This document shows positions 45,105-53,389 of a DNA stretch of 60,183 nucleotides, in pieces; position 1 is the stretch's first letter; each line of letters begins with the position of its first letter. Source of the DNA: Zoogloeaceae bacterium (GTDB lineage Bacteria > Pseudomonadota > Gammaproteobacteria > Burkholderiales > Rhodocyclaceae). The stretch is taken from contig JAITMP010000002.1 of assembly GCA_031277315.1 (NCBI GenBank), forward strand, positions 1 through 60,183. Direction: 5' to 3'. The position numbers were made by a program, and so were the translations under genes. The notes beneath the pieces are model-generated. The model saw only the letters and a list, made by a program, of their open reading frames with translations, was not told where the DNA came from and did no database searches.

Positions 45105-46247
45105 ATGAGCCGTAAATCGTCCGCACCGTTTTTCCTGCTTGCCGCCGCCATGACGCTGACGGCGCTGGCGGGCTGTTCCACCCTGTCCATCGAATCGAAG
45201 AAAATCGACTACAAATCGGCGGGGAAACTGCCGCCTCTGGAAGTCCCGCCCGACCTGACCGCGCCCAACCGCGACGAGCGCTACGCGGTGCCGGATATTT
45301 CGCCGCGCGGCTCCGCCACCTATTCCGCCTACAACTCCGAGCGGAGCGGCACGCAGGATACCGCCGCCCAGACCGTGCTGCCGCAAGTCGAGAAAATGCG
45401 CATCGAGCGTTCCGGCAGCCAGCGCTGGCTGGTGGTGACCGGCGAGCCGGATCAGCTTTGGCCGACCTTGAAAGAGTTCTGGCAGGATCTCGGCTTCATC
45501 GTGAACGTCGAACTGCCCGAAGCCGGCATCATGGAAACCGACTGGGCCGAAAACCGCGCCAAGCTGCCGCAGGACGTGGTCCGCGCCACGCTCGGCAAGG
45601 TGCTCGACGCCATCTATTCGACGCCGGAGCGTGACAAGTTCCGCACCCGCCTCGAAAAAGGCGCCGATGGCACCACCGAAATCTACATCAGCCATCGCGG
45701 CATGTATGAGGTGTACGCCAACGAAGGCCAGGATCGCACCGTGTGGCAGCCCCGTCCGCCCGACCCCGAACTCGAAGCCGAGATGTTGCGCCGGCTGATG
45801 GTGCGCCTCGGCACCGAAGACAGCCAGGCCAAGGCCATGCTGGCCGGCGAGACGAAAACGGAAGAACGGGCCAAGCTGTTGAAGAACACCAGCGGCGCCG
45901 GCACGCTCCAGCTTCAGGAAGCGTTTGACCGCTCCTGGCGGCGCGTCGGCCTCGCGCTCGACCGGGTCGGCTTCACCGTCGAAGACCGCGAGCGCACCAA
46001 GGGGCTGTATTACGTCCGCTATGTCGATCCCGAAGCCAGCGCCAAGAAGAGCGAGGGCGGCTTCCTTAGCAAGCTCAAGTTCTGGGAAAGCAGCAAGCCG
46101 GCCGATAACAACCAGCAGTTCCGCATTCTGGTGCAGGGCACTGGCGACGAAGCGAGCACCGTTCAGGTCTTGACGCGCGAAGGCGGCATCGACAACTCCG
46201 AAACGGCGAAGAAAATTCTCGGCCTGCTCTACGACCAGTTGAAATAA
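45105..46247 (+). CDS. bamC: Outer-membrane assembly lipoprotein BamC
   Basis: This 380-residue lipoprotein of the BAM complex inserts beta-barrel proteins. The lipobox LAGC places the lipidated cysteine at residue 24. KIDYKSAGKLPPLEVPPDLTAP after it is the conserved unstructured N-terminal region that contacts BamD. Two helix-grip domains follow (about 100-210 and 265-380). It overlaps the next gene by one base. Confidence 0.95.
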   Translation: MSRKSSAPFFLLAAAMTLTALAGCSTLSIESKKIDYKSAGKLPPLEVPPDLTAPNRDERYAVPDISPRGSATYSAYNSERSGTQDTAAQTVLPQVEKMRIERSGSQRWLVVTGEPDQLWPTLKEFWQDLGFIVNVELPEAGIMETDWAENRAKLPQDVVRATLGKVLDAIYSTPERDKFRTRLEKGADGTTEIYISHRGMYEVYANEGQDRTVWQPRPPDPELEAEMLRRLMVRLGTEDSQAKAMLAGETKTEERAKLLKNTSGAGTLQLQEAFDRSWRRVGLALDRVGFTVEDRERTKGLYYVRYVDPEASAKKSEGGFLSKLKFWESSKPADNNQQFRILVQGTGDEASTVQVLTREGGIDNSETAKKILGLLYDQLK

Positions 46248-47014
46248 TGCGCTTCGCCTCGCTGGGCAGCGGCAGCCGCGGCAATGCCCTGCTCGTCGAA
46301 GCCGGTTCGACGCGGCTCCTGCTCGATTGCGGCTTCGGCCCGCGCGAAGCGCGCCTCCGGCTGGCCCGCCTCGGCTGCGAGGCGGAATCCCTCGCCGGCA
46401 TCGTCGTCACCCACGAGCACAGCGACCACATCGGCGGCGTCGTCAGTCTCGCCGCCCGCTACCAGCTTCCCGTCTGGATCACGCACGGCGCGTTCGCCTC
46501 GGCACTGGCCGGGCGCGGCGAATTGCCGAAGCTCGAACTCATCGACAGCCACCAGCCGTTCGCCGTCGGCGATCTCGAAGTCCATCCCTTTCCCGTTCCC
46601 CACGACGCGGCCGAACCCGTCCAGTTCATTTTTTCCGATGGCCGGCGCCGCCTCGGCGTGGCGACCGATCTTGGCGGCGCAACGCCCCATGTCGAACGGA
46701 TGCTGACCGGCTGCGACGCGCTGGTGCTCGAATGCAATTATGACGAGGCCATGCTGCGTCAAGGCAACTATCCGCCGCACCTCAAGCGCCGCATCGCCGG
46801 ACGCTTCGGCCATCTCGAAAACGCCGCTGCCGCCGCCCTGCTCGCGGCCCTCGACACCGGCAAGCTGCAACACCTCATCGCCGCCCACCTCAGCCAGCAC
46901 AACAACGCCCCGCCGCTGGCCCGATCCGCCCTCGCCGCCGCCCTCAACTGCGCCCCCGCCTGGATCGGCGTCGCCGATCAGGAACAAGGCTTCGACTGGC
47001 GCGACTTGCGTTAA
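46247..47014 (+). CDS. MBL-fold metallohydrolase (YycJ/WalJ-like)
   Basis: This 255-residue metallo-beta-lactamase-fold hydrolase has HEHSDH at 56-61 and the start MRFASLGSGSRGNALLVEAG, typical of the YycJ/PhnP-like group; LECNYDEAMLRQGNYPPHLKRRI and the AHLSQHNN segment give further metal ligands. Related proteins are 5'-3' exonucleases or phosphodiesterases, so a nucleic-acid role is possible but not shown. It is the last high-GC gene before the low-GC operon. Confidence 0.9.
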   Translation: MRFASLGSGSRGNALLVEAGSTRLLLDCGFGPREARLRLARLGCEAESLAGIVVTHEHSDHIGGVVSLAARYQLPVWITHGAFASALAGRGELPKLELIDSHQPFAVGDLEVHPFPVPHDAAEPVQFIFSDGRRRLGVATDLGGATPHVERMLTGCDALVLECNYDEAMLRQGNYPPHLKRRIAGRFGHLENAAAAALLAALDTGKLQHLIAAHLSQHNNAPPLARSALAAALNCAPAWIGVADQEQGFDWRDLR

Positions 47015-47096
47015 CTCCCCCCATTTTTCGCAGCTATTTCTGAAAGGGGCTGTCTTGGTCAAGAAGCCGAGTAAAACTCGTACTAAATTTAGGGAG

Positions 47097-47146
47097 TTGA
47101 TTTATATGTATGCGCATGCTTTAATTTATACAGATACGTATATCTG
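47097..47146 (+). promoter_or_regulatory. Promoter and candidate MarR operator of the low-GC operon
   Basis: TTGATT (47097-47102), a 17-base spacer and TTTAAT (47120-47125) make a sigma-70-like promoter with a start near 47132. The inverted repeat CAGATA-CGTA-TATCTG (47131-47146) lies directly on that start site, a place where a dimeric repressor such as the MarR protein of this operon could act. The binding assignment is inference. Confidence 0.5.
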
Positions 47147-47215
47147 ACAAATCCAGAGGTGGGCCTTCAATAAAAATTAACGTCATGCGTCCATTTAATA
47201 AAAGGGAGATACCCC

Positions 47216-48295
47216 ATGAGGATAGCTGTGTTGGGTGGTGGAAACGGGAGTTATGCGGCGGCGGCAGATCTTTCCGAAGCAGGTCATGAGGTTGCTTTCT
47301 GGCGTCGTGATACGGAAGCACTGAAACCGATTATTGAGAACGGGACGATTGTGCTCAAAGACAGCGACGGTCGGCGAGAAATCAAGATTGCCCAACCCTG
47401 CACGAATATTGCAGATGCTGTTCGTGGAGCAGCTTTGATTGTGGTTCCTACTCCCGCATTTGCTCAAGAAGATATTGCGTACGCAATGGCAGCATATTTG
47501 GAAGACGGTCAGGTGATTTTTTTACCCCCAGGAAGTTTCGGCAGTTTTGCGATGATGAGGGTTCTGCGTCGAACGGGATGCAAAGCGGATATAACCTTAG
47601 GGGAGACGGGCACACTGCCTCACCTGACCCGAAAGCATGGTGTGTCTGAAGTGGCGATTACAGTGCGTGCCACCCGTTTACCGACTGGAGTTTTTCCGGT
47701 TAAAAATGCTGAACATGCATTCAGGGTTTTACGAACAGCCTTTCCGTCAGTCGAACCCGTCGAAGATGCCCTGTCTGGTGCTTTAATGAATGCGGGACCG
47801 ATCATTCATCCGCCGCTGATTCTGATGAATGCGGGCCCGCTTGAGCATTTTGAATCCTGGGATATTCATAATGAAGGAACACAGCCTGCAATTCGCCGCG
47901 TTACTGATGCACTGGATAACGAGCGGATTATTTTGCGTGAGGCACTGGGTTATGGACCACCACATTTTCCATTGAGCGACCATTACAACAATGATCGCTG
48001 GATGTACGGTAACGCACACAAGCGTCTAGTAGACAGTGGAGATTGGCGGGAGAACGTTGATCTTCTGAAACACAGATATATGGTGGAGGACATACATTAT
48101 GGGCTTGCTTTTCTGGTTTCGGTGGCACATTGGGCGGGGGTGACAGTACCGATTGCTCAGGGTTTATTGGCCGTCGCTTCCGCCATCTGCAGCAAGGATC
48201 TGAGAAAAGGAACACGTACTCTAGAAGCGTTAGGGTTGGCAGATTTAAATCGGAAACAATTGCATGAACTATTGCATGAGGGGTTGCCAGTGTGA
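47216..48295 (+). CDS. NAD/NADP octopine/nopaline dehydrogenase family protein
   Basis: This 359-residue dehydrogenase has an N-terminal Rossmann fold with GGGNGSYAAA (7-16) and a C-terminal octopine-dehydrogenase helical domain. The segment MNAGPIIHPPLILMNAGPLE contains the presumed catalytic His (H198), aligned with the active-site His of N-(carboxyethyl)norvaline and octopine dehydrogenases. Family members reductively join an amino acid and a 2-oxo acid, or run the reverse. The ATG follows GGGAG. It is the first gene of the operon and overlaps the next by GTGA. DNA is clearly less GC-rich than upstream genes, with codons such as TTA and ATA that those avoid. The substrate is unknown. Confidence 0.85.
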   Translation: MRIAVLGGGNGSYAAAADLSEAGHEVAFWRRDTEALKPIIENGTIVLKDSDGRREIKIAQPCTNIADAVRGAALIVVPTPAFAQEDIAYAMAAYLEDGQVIFLPPGSFGSFAMMRVLRRTGCKADITLGETGTLPHLTRKHGVSEVAITVRATRLPTGVFPVKNAEHAFRVLRTAFPSVEPVEDALSGALMNAGPIIHPPLILMNAGPLEHFESWDIHNEGTQPAIRRVTDALDNERIILREALGYGPPHFPLSDHYNNDRWMYGNAHKRLVDSGDWRENVDLLKHRYMVEDIHYGLAFLVSVAHWAGVTVPIAQGLLAVASAICSKDLRKGTRTLEALGLADLNRKQLHELLHEGLPV

Positions 48296-49308
48296 GTACG
48301 CAAACGGCAAATATTGGTACAGCGCCGGGATTGGTTGGAGCGCTTGGGGCAGGGCGCATGGGAAGGGGGATTGCTTTGGCATTTGCTCTTGCCGGGAGCA
48401 AAGTCGTCCTGCTTGATATCAAACAGCGTGACCCGATTGCCGAAGCGCAGCTTGAAGATGATACGCGCGCTGAGTTATACGCCAACCTCACAATGCTGGC
48501 CGAGCTTGGCGTGTTGAGGGTCGAGCGGATTGAACCGGTTATAAATAGAATTCATTTTGCAAATCGTCATGCGGCTCCTGACTGGTTAGGGAGGCTAGAT
48601 CTGGTTTTTGAAGGGGTACCGGAAACATTGGAAGCAAAAAGTGAAGCGTTTGAATACGCGTGTCGGTATTTACCGGAAGACGCCTTGCTCGCTTCCACTT
48701 CATCCACCATGTTGTCTTCTGAGCTTGCCAAACTGGTTACACACCCAATTCGTTTTCTGAATGCACACTGGTTGAATCCTGCGTATCTGATCCCGTTGGT
48801 GGAGCTCTCGCCTCATGCAGATACTGCGCCACAGGCAATACGGAATTTGATTGCAGTGCTGGAAGGCATTGGAAAAACTCCCGTGGTATGTGCTGCCCGA
48901 CCTGGTTATATTGTGCCGCGCCTGCAGTCGCTAATCATGAATGAAGCTGCCCGCATGATAGAGGAGGGGGTGGCAACTGCCGAAGATATTGACAAGGCAA
49001 CACGTTATGGTTTCGGTATCCGTTATGCGGCGATGGGAGTTGTTGAATTTATTGATTTCGGCGGGGTCGATATTCTGTGCTATGCCAGCCGTTATTTAAG
49101 CTCCCGGCTGGAGAGCGAGCGTTATGCCTGCCCATCAATTATCGAACGCAAAATGGCGGAGAACAATATTGGTTTGAAATCAGGCAAGGGCTTCTATGAT
49201 TGGCGATCCCGTGATCCGGTCGCCTATCAGCACCAAGCACTTGGGTACATGGTTGATCTGTTACGCCTTAATGCCATGCTGCCTCTACGCGACGGTATCA
49301 ATATGTAA
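48292..49308 (+). CDS. 3-hydroxyacyl-CoA dehydrogenase family protein
   Basis: This 338-residue NAD-dependent dehydrogenase has the Rossmann motif GAGRMGRG (19-26) and the catalytic pair H159 and E171 (NAHWLNPAYLIPLVE), spaced as in 3-hydroxyacyl-CoA dehydrogenase. The C-terminal 3HCDH domain has ARPGYIVPRLQSLIMNEAARMIEEGVAT, and the protein ends with the usual LKSGKGFYDW. The family includes 3-hydroxybutyryl-CoA, L-carnitine and L-gulonate (lambda-crystallin) dehydrogenases; with no acyl-CoA genes beside it, a free hydroxy acid is as likely as a CoA ester. The GTG start overlaps the previous stop, suggesting coupled translation of the two dehydrogenases. Confidence 0.88.
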   Translation: MSTQTANIGTAPGLVGALGAGRMGRGIALAFALAGSKVVLLDIKQRDPIAEAQLEDDTRAELYANLTMLAELGVLRVERIEPVINRIHFANRHAAPDWLGRLDLVFEGVPETLEAKSEAFEYACRYLPEDALLASTSSTMLSSELAKLVTHPIRFLNAHWLNPAYLIPLVELSPHADTAPQAIRNLIAVLEGIGKTPVVCAARPGYIVPRLQSLIMNEAARMIEEGVATAEDIDKATRYGFGIRYAAMGVVEFIDFGGVDILCYASRYLSSRLESERYACPSIIERKMAENNIGLKSGKGFYDWRSRDPVAYQHQALGYMVDLLRLNAMLPLRDGINM

Positions 49309-49382
49309 TTTTCTATTTTTATTTCGCGGTTCTGTAACAGCGGTCCCGGTGTTTCCACTCACTTTAACTGGAGATAACGAAA

Positions 49383-50369
49383 ATGATTGCATTGTTTCGG
49401 ACATTGAAATGTTTGATATGTATCAGTCTGCTGGCAACCAGCTTGTCTGTATTTGCAGAAGTGCCCACGATACGCGTTGGTTGGACGATTCCGGCAGAGG
49501 AAGCAAAGTACTGGATGATGAAACGTCCGGAAGCGTTTCCTGACTTGAACAAGAAATATCGAATTGAATGGGTGCAGTTTCAGGGAACCGCACCAATGGT
49601 CCAAGCGATGTTGTCAGAGGCGCTTGACTGTTCTTCTCAAGCGCCTCTTTCCCTGGCACAGGGAGCAGTGGAAAGTGACTTGCAGGGCTATATTCTAGCC
49701 CAGCATGTTTCGGAGAAACCTGGAGCATTCTCAGTTTATTGGGCAGTTAAAGAAGATTCGCCGATCAAACAGATCACTGACCTGAAAGGCAAGACGGTTG
49801 GAGTGAACGTCTACGGCTCGGGTGTATATGGCGGGATGGCGACGCTACTGAAAAATAATGGTATTGATCCGGAAAGGGACATCCGATTAGTGGAGACGGG
49901 TTTCCCCGGTTCGGAGGCTGCGCTACGGACAGGCCGAGTAGATGCAGGTGTGTTTGTACAGCCGTTTGCTACGCGCGCAGAGGCCAAGGGGGGGATACGC
50001 AAGATTTTTGAGTTGTCTGATCTGATGCCCAATACAGTGCACATAATAGAAGTATGCAAGAAGAGCTGGGTGGATGCTCACCCTGAACTTGCCACGTATT
50101 ACACGCGTGATCTGGTTAATGCGATGCATATGGCGCTGAAGCAGCGTGAAGAAACGATCAAGGTTGTATCTGAAGTAACGCGCGCTCCAGCTACGGCACT
50201 GGAACCTTATCTCCTGAAGGCGAATGATTTTGCGCATGATCCAAATATGCGTCCTGATTTTTCTGCAATTCAGACCATGTTTGATATGTACCATGCTCTT
50301 GGAATGTTAAAAAAGCCCCTGAAGGTGGATCAGTTCCGGCATGACCGTATCGTGGCACCTCTAAAATAG
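49383..50369 (+). CDS. NitT/TauT-type ABC transporter substrate-binding protein
   Basis: This 328-residue periplasmic binding protein has signal peptide MIALFRTLKCLICISLLATSLSVFA. The mature part resembles the SsuA/TauA/NMT1 family: IRVGWTIPAEEAKYWMMKR, LKGKTVGVNVYGSGVYGGMATLLKNNGID and VDAGVFVQPFATRA. Such proteins bind sulfonates, nitrate, pyrimidine precursors or aromatic acids. The ligand cannot be assigned. The ATG follows GGAG. It is third in the operon, 74 bases after the dehydrogenase. Confidence 0.88.
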   Translation: MIALFRTLKCLICISLLATSLSVFAEVPTIRVGWTIPAEEAKYWMMKRPEAFPDLNKKYRIEWVQFQGTAPMVQAMLSEALDCSSQAPLSLAQGAVESDLQGYILAQHVSEKPGAFSVYWAVKEDSPIKQITDLKGKTVGVNVYGSGVYGGMATLLKNNGIDPERDIRLVETGFPGSEAALRTGRVDAGVFVQPFATRAEAKGGIRKIFELSDLMPNTVHIIEVCKKSWVDAHPELATYYTRDLVNAMHMALKQREETIKVVSEVTRAPATALEPYLLKANDFAHDPNMRPDFSAIQTMFDMYHALGMLKKPLKVDQFRHDRIVAPLK

Positions 50370-50465
50370 CGTGCAGGATTAGAGTCAGGCTCTGTAATCC
50401 GGTACATCTAAAATAAATAAACCAGAATAAATGGACATGGGAGGTCAGGAAGCGGAGGAGGTGTT

Positions 50466-51254
50466 TTGGCAAATTCAATAATATTAATCGAGAATCTCAC
50501 CAAGTGTTTTGTGACTACGGATGGTCGTCGGCATTTGGCCATTGACGCTGTGAATGTGGCAGTGGCAGAAGGTGAATTCGTTTCTATTCTGGGCCCTTCT
50601 GGATGCGGTAAATCGACATTGCTGTATATGGTGGGTGGATTCGTTACACCATCATCGGGTCAGATTCTGGTGCAGGGGAAACTCGTAACGGGACCAGGAC
50701 CGGATCGAGGACCGGTATTTCAGGAATTTGCCTTGTTTCCATGGAAGACAGTAATAGAAAATGTCATGTACGGCCCTGTCCAGCAAGGAATGAGTCGCCG
50801 TGATGCGCGCGAACACGCTGAACGTTTGCTGGATCTGGTGCAACTGAAAAAATTTGCCGACTTTTATCCTAAAGAACTCTCCGGTGGAATGCGTCAGCGT
50901 GTTGCAATTGCACGCACACTGGCCTATCAGCCAGCCATTTTGTTGATGGACGAGCCATTCGGCGCTTTGGATGCGCATACGCGCACGGTATTACAAAACG
51001 AGCTTCTTAATATATGGGAGCGGGATCGTAAAACAGTGCTGTTCGTAACCCATGGGGTTGATGAAGCGGTTTTCCTTTCTGACAGGGTGGTTGTAATGAC
51101 AAGGGCGCCAGGAAGAGTCAAGGCAGTGATTGATATTGATCTGCCTCGTCCACGTCGGAGGGTGGATCTGTTGATGAATCGGCAATATCAAGAATATGTC
51201 ATAAAACTTGAGCGGCTGATCGAGGATGTTCACTTGGAAGAGACTGGTCCGTGA
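50466..51254 (+). CDS. NitT/TauT-type ABC transporter ATP-binding protein
   Basis: This 262-residue ATPase has Walker A GPSGCGKS (43-50), the Q-loop in FQEFALFPWKTV, the signature LSGGMRQRVAIARTLA, Walker B ILLMDEPFGALD and the switch TTHG-like FVTHGVDEA. It matches SsuB/TauB-type subunits. The start is TTG (50466), well supported by GGAGGAGG just upstream, an uncommon start codon. It overlaps the first permease by GTGA. Confidence 0.95.
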   Translation: MANSIILIENLTKCFVTTDGRRHLAIDAVNVAVAEGEFVSILGPSGCGKSTLLYMVGGFVTPSSGQILVQGKLVTGPGPDRGPVFQEFALFPWKTVIENVMYGPVQQGMSRRDAREHAERLLDLVQLKKFADFYPKELSGGMRQRVAIARTLAYQPAILLMDEPFGALDAHTRTVLQNELLNIWERDRKTVLFVTHGVDEAVFLSDRVVVMTRAPGRVKAVIDIDLPRPRRRVDLLMNRQYQEYVIKLERLIEDVHLEETGP

Positions 51255-52069
51255 GCATCAAAAGCGTAATGTCTGCCTTAGTGATACCGAGGGCAATCTG
51301 GCATAACGCAAGTGCATTTTTGTCCTTGGGTGTCCTGTTGCTGTTATGGGAAGGACTTGCTCACTACATCAATATCGACGGTTTTCCGTTGGCAAGCGAA
51401 GCATTGTTACAGGTGCCGGTTATCTTGCGGGAGCGTGAAGCGCTGATCAGTATTGGCGCTTCATTGTGGCGTATGTTTCTTGGAGGAGCATTGGCCTTAA
51501 TGATTGCGGTACCGGTGGGGTTGACCATGGGACGCAATCAACGAACCGCACAGGCATTGAGTCCGGTACTAACTCTAATTTATCCGATTCCCAAGGCAGC
51601 GCTGATGCCAATTATTATGTTGTGGTTTGGTATTGGTGATTTGTCAAAAGTACTGGTGATTTTTGTCGGTGTAAGTTTGCCATTGATTTATCACAGCTAT
51701 CACGGGGCTCAATCGGTAGACGAGAAACTGTTGTGGTCGGCAATGGCAATGGGAATGAAACCGGTGGAGCGTTTGTTTCGTGTGGTGCTACCGTCGGCGT
51801 TACCCGAGGTACTGCTCGGTTGTCGGGTCGGATTGGCAATGGCATTGATTGTGATGATTGCCTCTGAAATGATTGCCCGACAGTCAGGAGCCGGAGAGCT
51901 GTTATTCAATGCATTAGACATGGCACTGTATACGGATGTCTACGCAATAATTATTATTCTTGCCGGAATTGGTTTCTTGCTGGACTGGGTATTTGAACGC
52001 ATCCGCTCCCGTCTTGTCCATTGGGCAGAAATACGACAAGACGCCGTGGTTCCAAGAGGCCGTGCATGA
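51251..52069 (+). CDS. NitT/TauT-type ABC transporter permease, first
   Basis: This 272-residue inner-membrane permease has about six hydrophobic segments. The EAA-type loop reads AMAMGMKPVERLFRVVLPSALPEVLLG. It begins at GTG 51251, overlapping the ATPase gene, and itself overlaps the second permease by ATGA. The early part is LLLWEGLAHYINIDGFPLAS, typical of the SsuC/TauC family. Confidence 0.93.
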   Translation: MSIKSVMSALVIPRAIWHNASAFLSLGVLLLLWEGLAHYINIDGFPLASEALLQVPVILREREALISIGASLWRMFLGGALALMIAVPVGLTMGRNQRTAQALSPVLTLIYPIPKAALMPIIMLWFGIGDLSKVLVIFVGVSLPLIYHSYHGAQSVDEKLLWSAMAMGMKPVERLFRVVLPSALPEVLLGCRVGLAMALIVMIASEMIARQSGAGELLFNALDMALYTDVYAIIIILAGIGFLLDWVFERIRSRLVHWAEIRQDAVVPRGRA

Positions 52070-52851
52070 ATGAGGCAAAACGACTCGGGGGCTGGTTATT
52101 TCTGGGGCGAACCCATGGCATGATCTTCTCTGTGATCTCTCCGGCCATACTCCTGATGATATGGGAGGGTGTCTGCCGCGCTGGTTTGATTATCCCAACA
52201 CTACTGCCTGCGCCAACAGCAGTTTTTTTTCGTCTTGTCGATGTATTGCCTGATCCTGAATTTTTACACCATCTGGGTCAGACAATGATCCGTTTGCTTT
52301 CAGGATTTGCAATCGCTCTGGTGACGGGAGTCTCATTAGGGCTTGGCGCGAGCGGAAGAGGCAGCCTTGTGTTGGAGCCGATTATCCGTGTGTTGGCGCC
52401 GATTCCTAAAATAGCCTTGTATCCAGCATTCGTGTTGATCTTTGGCTTTGAGCATACTTCGAAGATTGCGCTTGTTGTGGCGGATGCCGTTTTCCCTATT
52501 TTATTGGCAACGCTTCACGGGGCGCGTGCAGTCGAGCCAAAATTACTCTGGTCTGCATGGGCGGCAGGCGCAAGTCGTCGTATGTCTATTTTTACCGTTA
52601 TTTTGCCCTCTGCACTGCCCGCAATTCTGACCGGATGTCGGATTGCGCTATTAATTGCTTGTGTGACTGTATTCTTGGCCGAAATGATTTCATCAACCGA
52701 TGGTTTGGGGCATCTGATGATTCGTTCAGCACGCTCTTTCCGCATTATTGATATGTTCGTGCCATTGATCCTGATTTCAGGGATTGGTTTATTTCTTAAT
52801 GCTATTTTGCTTGCAGCGCGCAAACGCTTGCTGGCAGGCTTTGACCATTAA
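52066..52851 (+). CDS. NitT/TauT-type ABC transporter permease, second
   Basis: This 261-residue permease is homologous in plan to the first but clearly different in sequence. Its EAA-type loop is SAWAAGASRRMSIFTVILPSALPAILTG. The ATG at 52066 lies in ATGA with the preceding stop; an in-frame start 45 bases upstream is less likely. Most NitT/TauT importers use a permease homodimer, so two distinct permeases suggest a heterodimeric channel. Confidence 0.92.
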   Translation: MNEAKRLGGWLFLGRTHGMIFSVISPAILLMIWEGVCRAGLIIPTLLPAPTAVFFRLVDVLPDPEFLHHLGQTMIRLLSGFAIALVTGVSLGLGASGRGSLVLEPIIRVLAPIPKIALYPAFVLIFGFEHTSKIALVVADAVFPILLATLHGARAVEPKLLWSAWAAGASRRMSIFTVILPSALPAILTGCRIALLIACVTVFLAEMISSTDGLGHLMIRSARSFRIIDMFVPLILISGIGLFLNAILLAARKRLLAGFDH

Positions 52852-52856
52852 TCAAT

Positions 52857-53309
52857 ATGGATTCTCGTGTGCGCCCTGCCTATCCTGGCCATCATTTCTT
52901 TTTGCCCTACCTTATTAATAGGGTAACGATTTTTATGAATATTGGATTCCAGAAGGTTCTGGATAACCATGGACTGACTTTAACGCAATGGCGTGTGCTG
53001 GCATTTCTTGCTGAGCAGGATGGGTTGAGCGTCAATGCTCTTGCTGATGCAACAATTACAGAACAATCAACCTTGTCACGAGCTTTGGCCAGTCTGGAAG
53101 GCAGTGGGTATGTTCGGCGTGAGCCGAATCCGGAAGACAGCCGTTCCGTGAAAACTTTTCTAGCGCCTAAAGGGAAAAAGGTTTTTGATCTAGTGCTTGC
53201 GCGTGCTCTAGATCTTGAAGCGCTGATTTTGCGTGATATCCCTCCAGAAGAGACTGAAGTCCTGCGTCAGTTACTTCAGCGCATCATGGTTAACCTGCAA
53301 CCCGGTTGA
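52857..53309 (+). CDS. MarR family transcriptional regulator
   Basis: This 150-residue MarR-type winged-helix protein has LTLTQWRVLAFLAEQDGLSVNALADATITEQSTLSRALASLEGSGYVRREPNPEDSRS, split in nature as helix-turn-helix plus wing (residues about 40-98). It starts 5 bases after the second permease and is the last gene of the operon, so it probably autoregulates it from the palindrome at 47131-47146. The ligand is presumably the transported compound or its product. No terminator was recognised after it. Confidence 0.93.
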   Translation: MDSRVRPAYPGHHFFLPYLINRVTIFMNIGFQKVLDNHGLTLTQWRVLAFLAEQDGLSVNALADATITEQSTLSRALASLEGSGYVRREPNPEDSRSVKTFLAPKGKKVFDLVLARALDLEALILRDIPPEETEVLRQLLQRIMVNLQPG

Positions 53310-53389
53310 TGGTCTGCGTCGGTAGATGATGTTCTCGTTGCGCAAGCAGTCCCCGTTCCAACCCGGCTGATACCGGAAAGCGGCGAAAT

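Noticed and set aside
47015-53389. Integrase, transposase or att repeats bounding the low-GC operon
   Set aside because: None is visible. A 13-base near-repeat (CAACCCGGTTGAT at 53298 and CAACCCGGCTGAT at 53359) sits at one end only, so it does not define an insertion.
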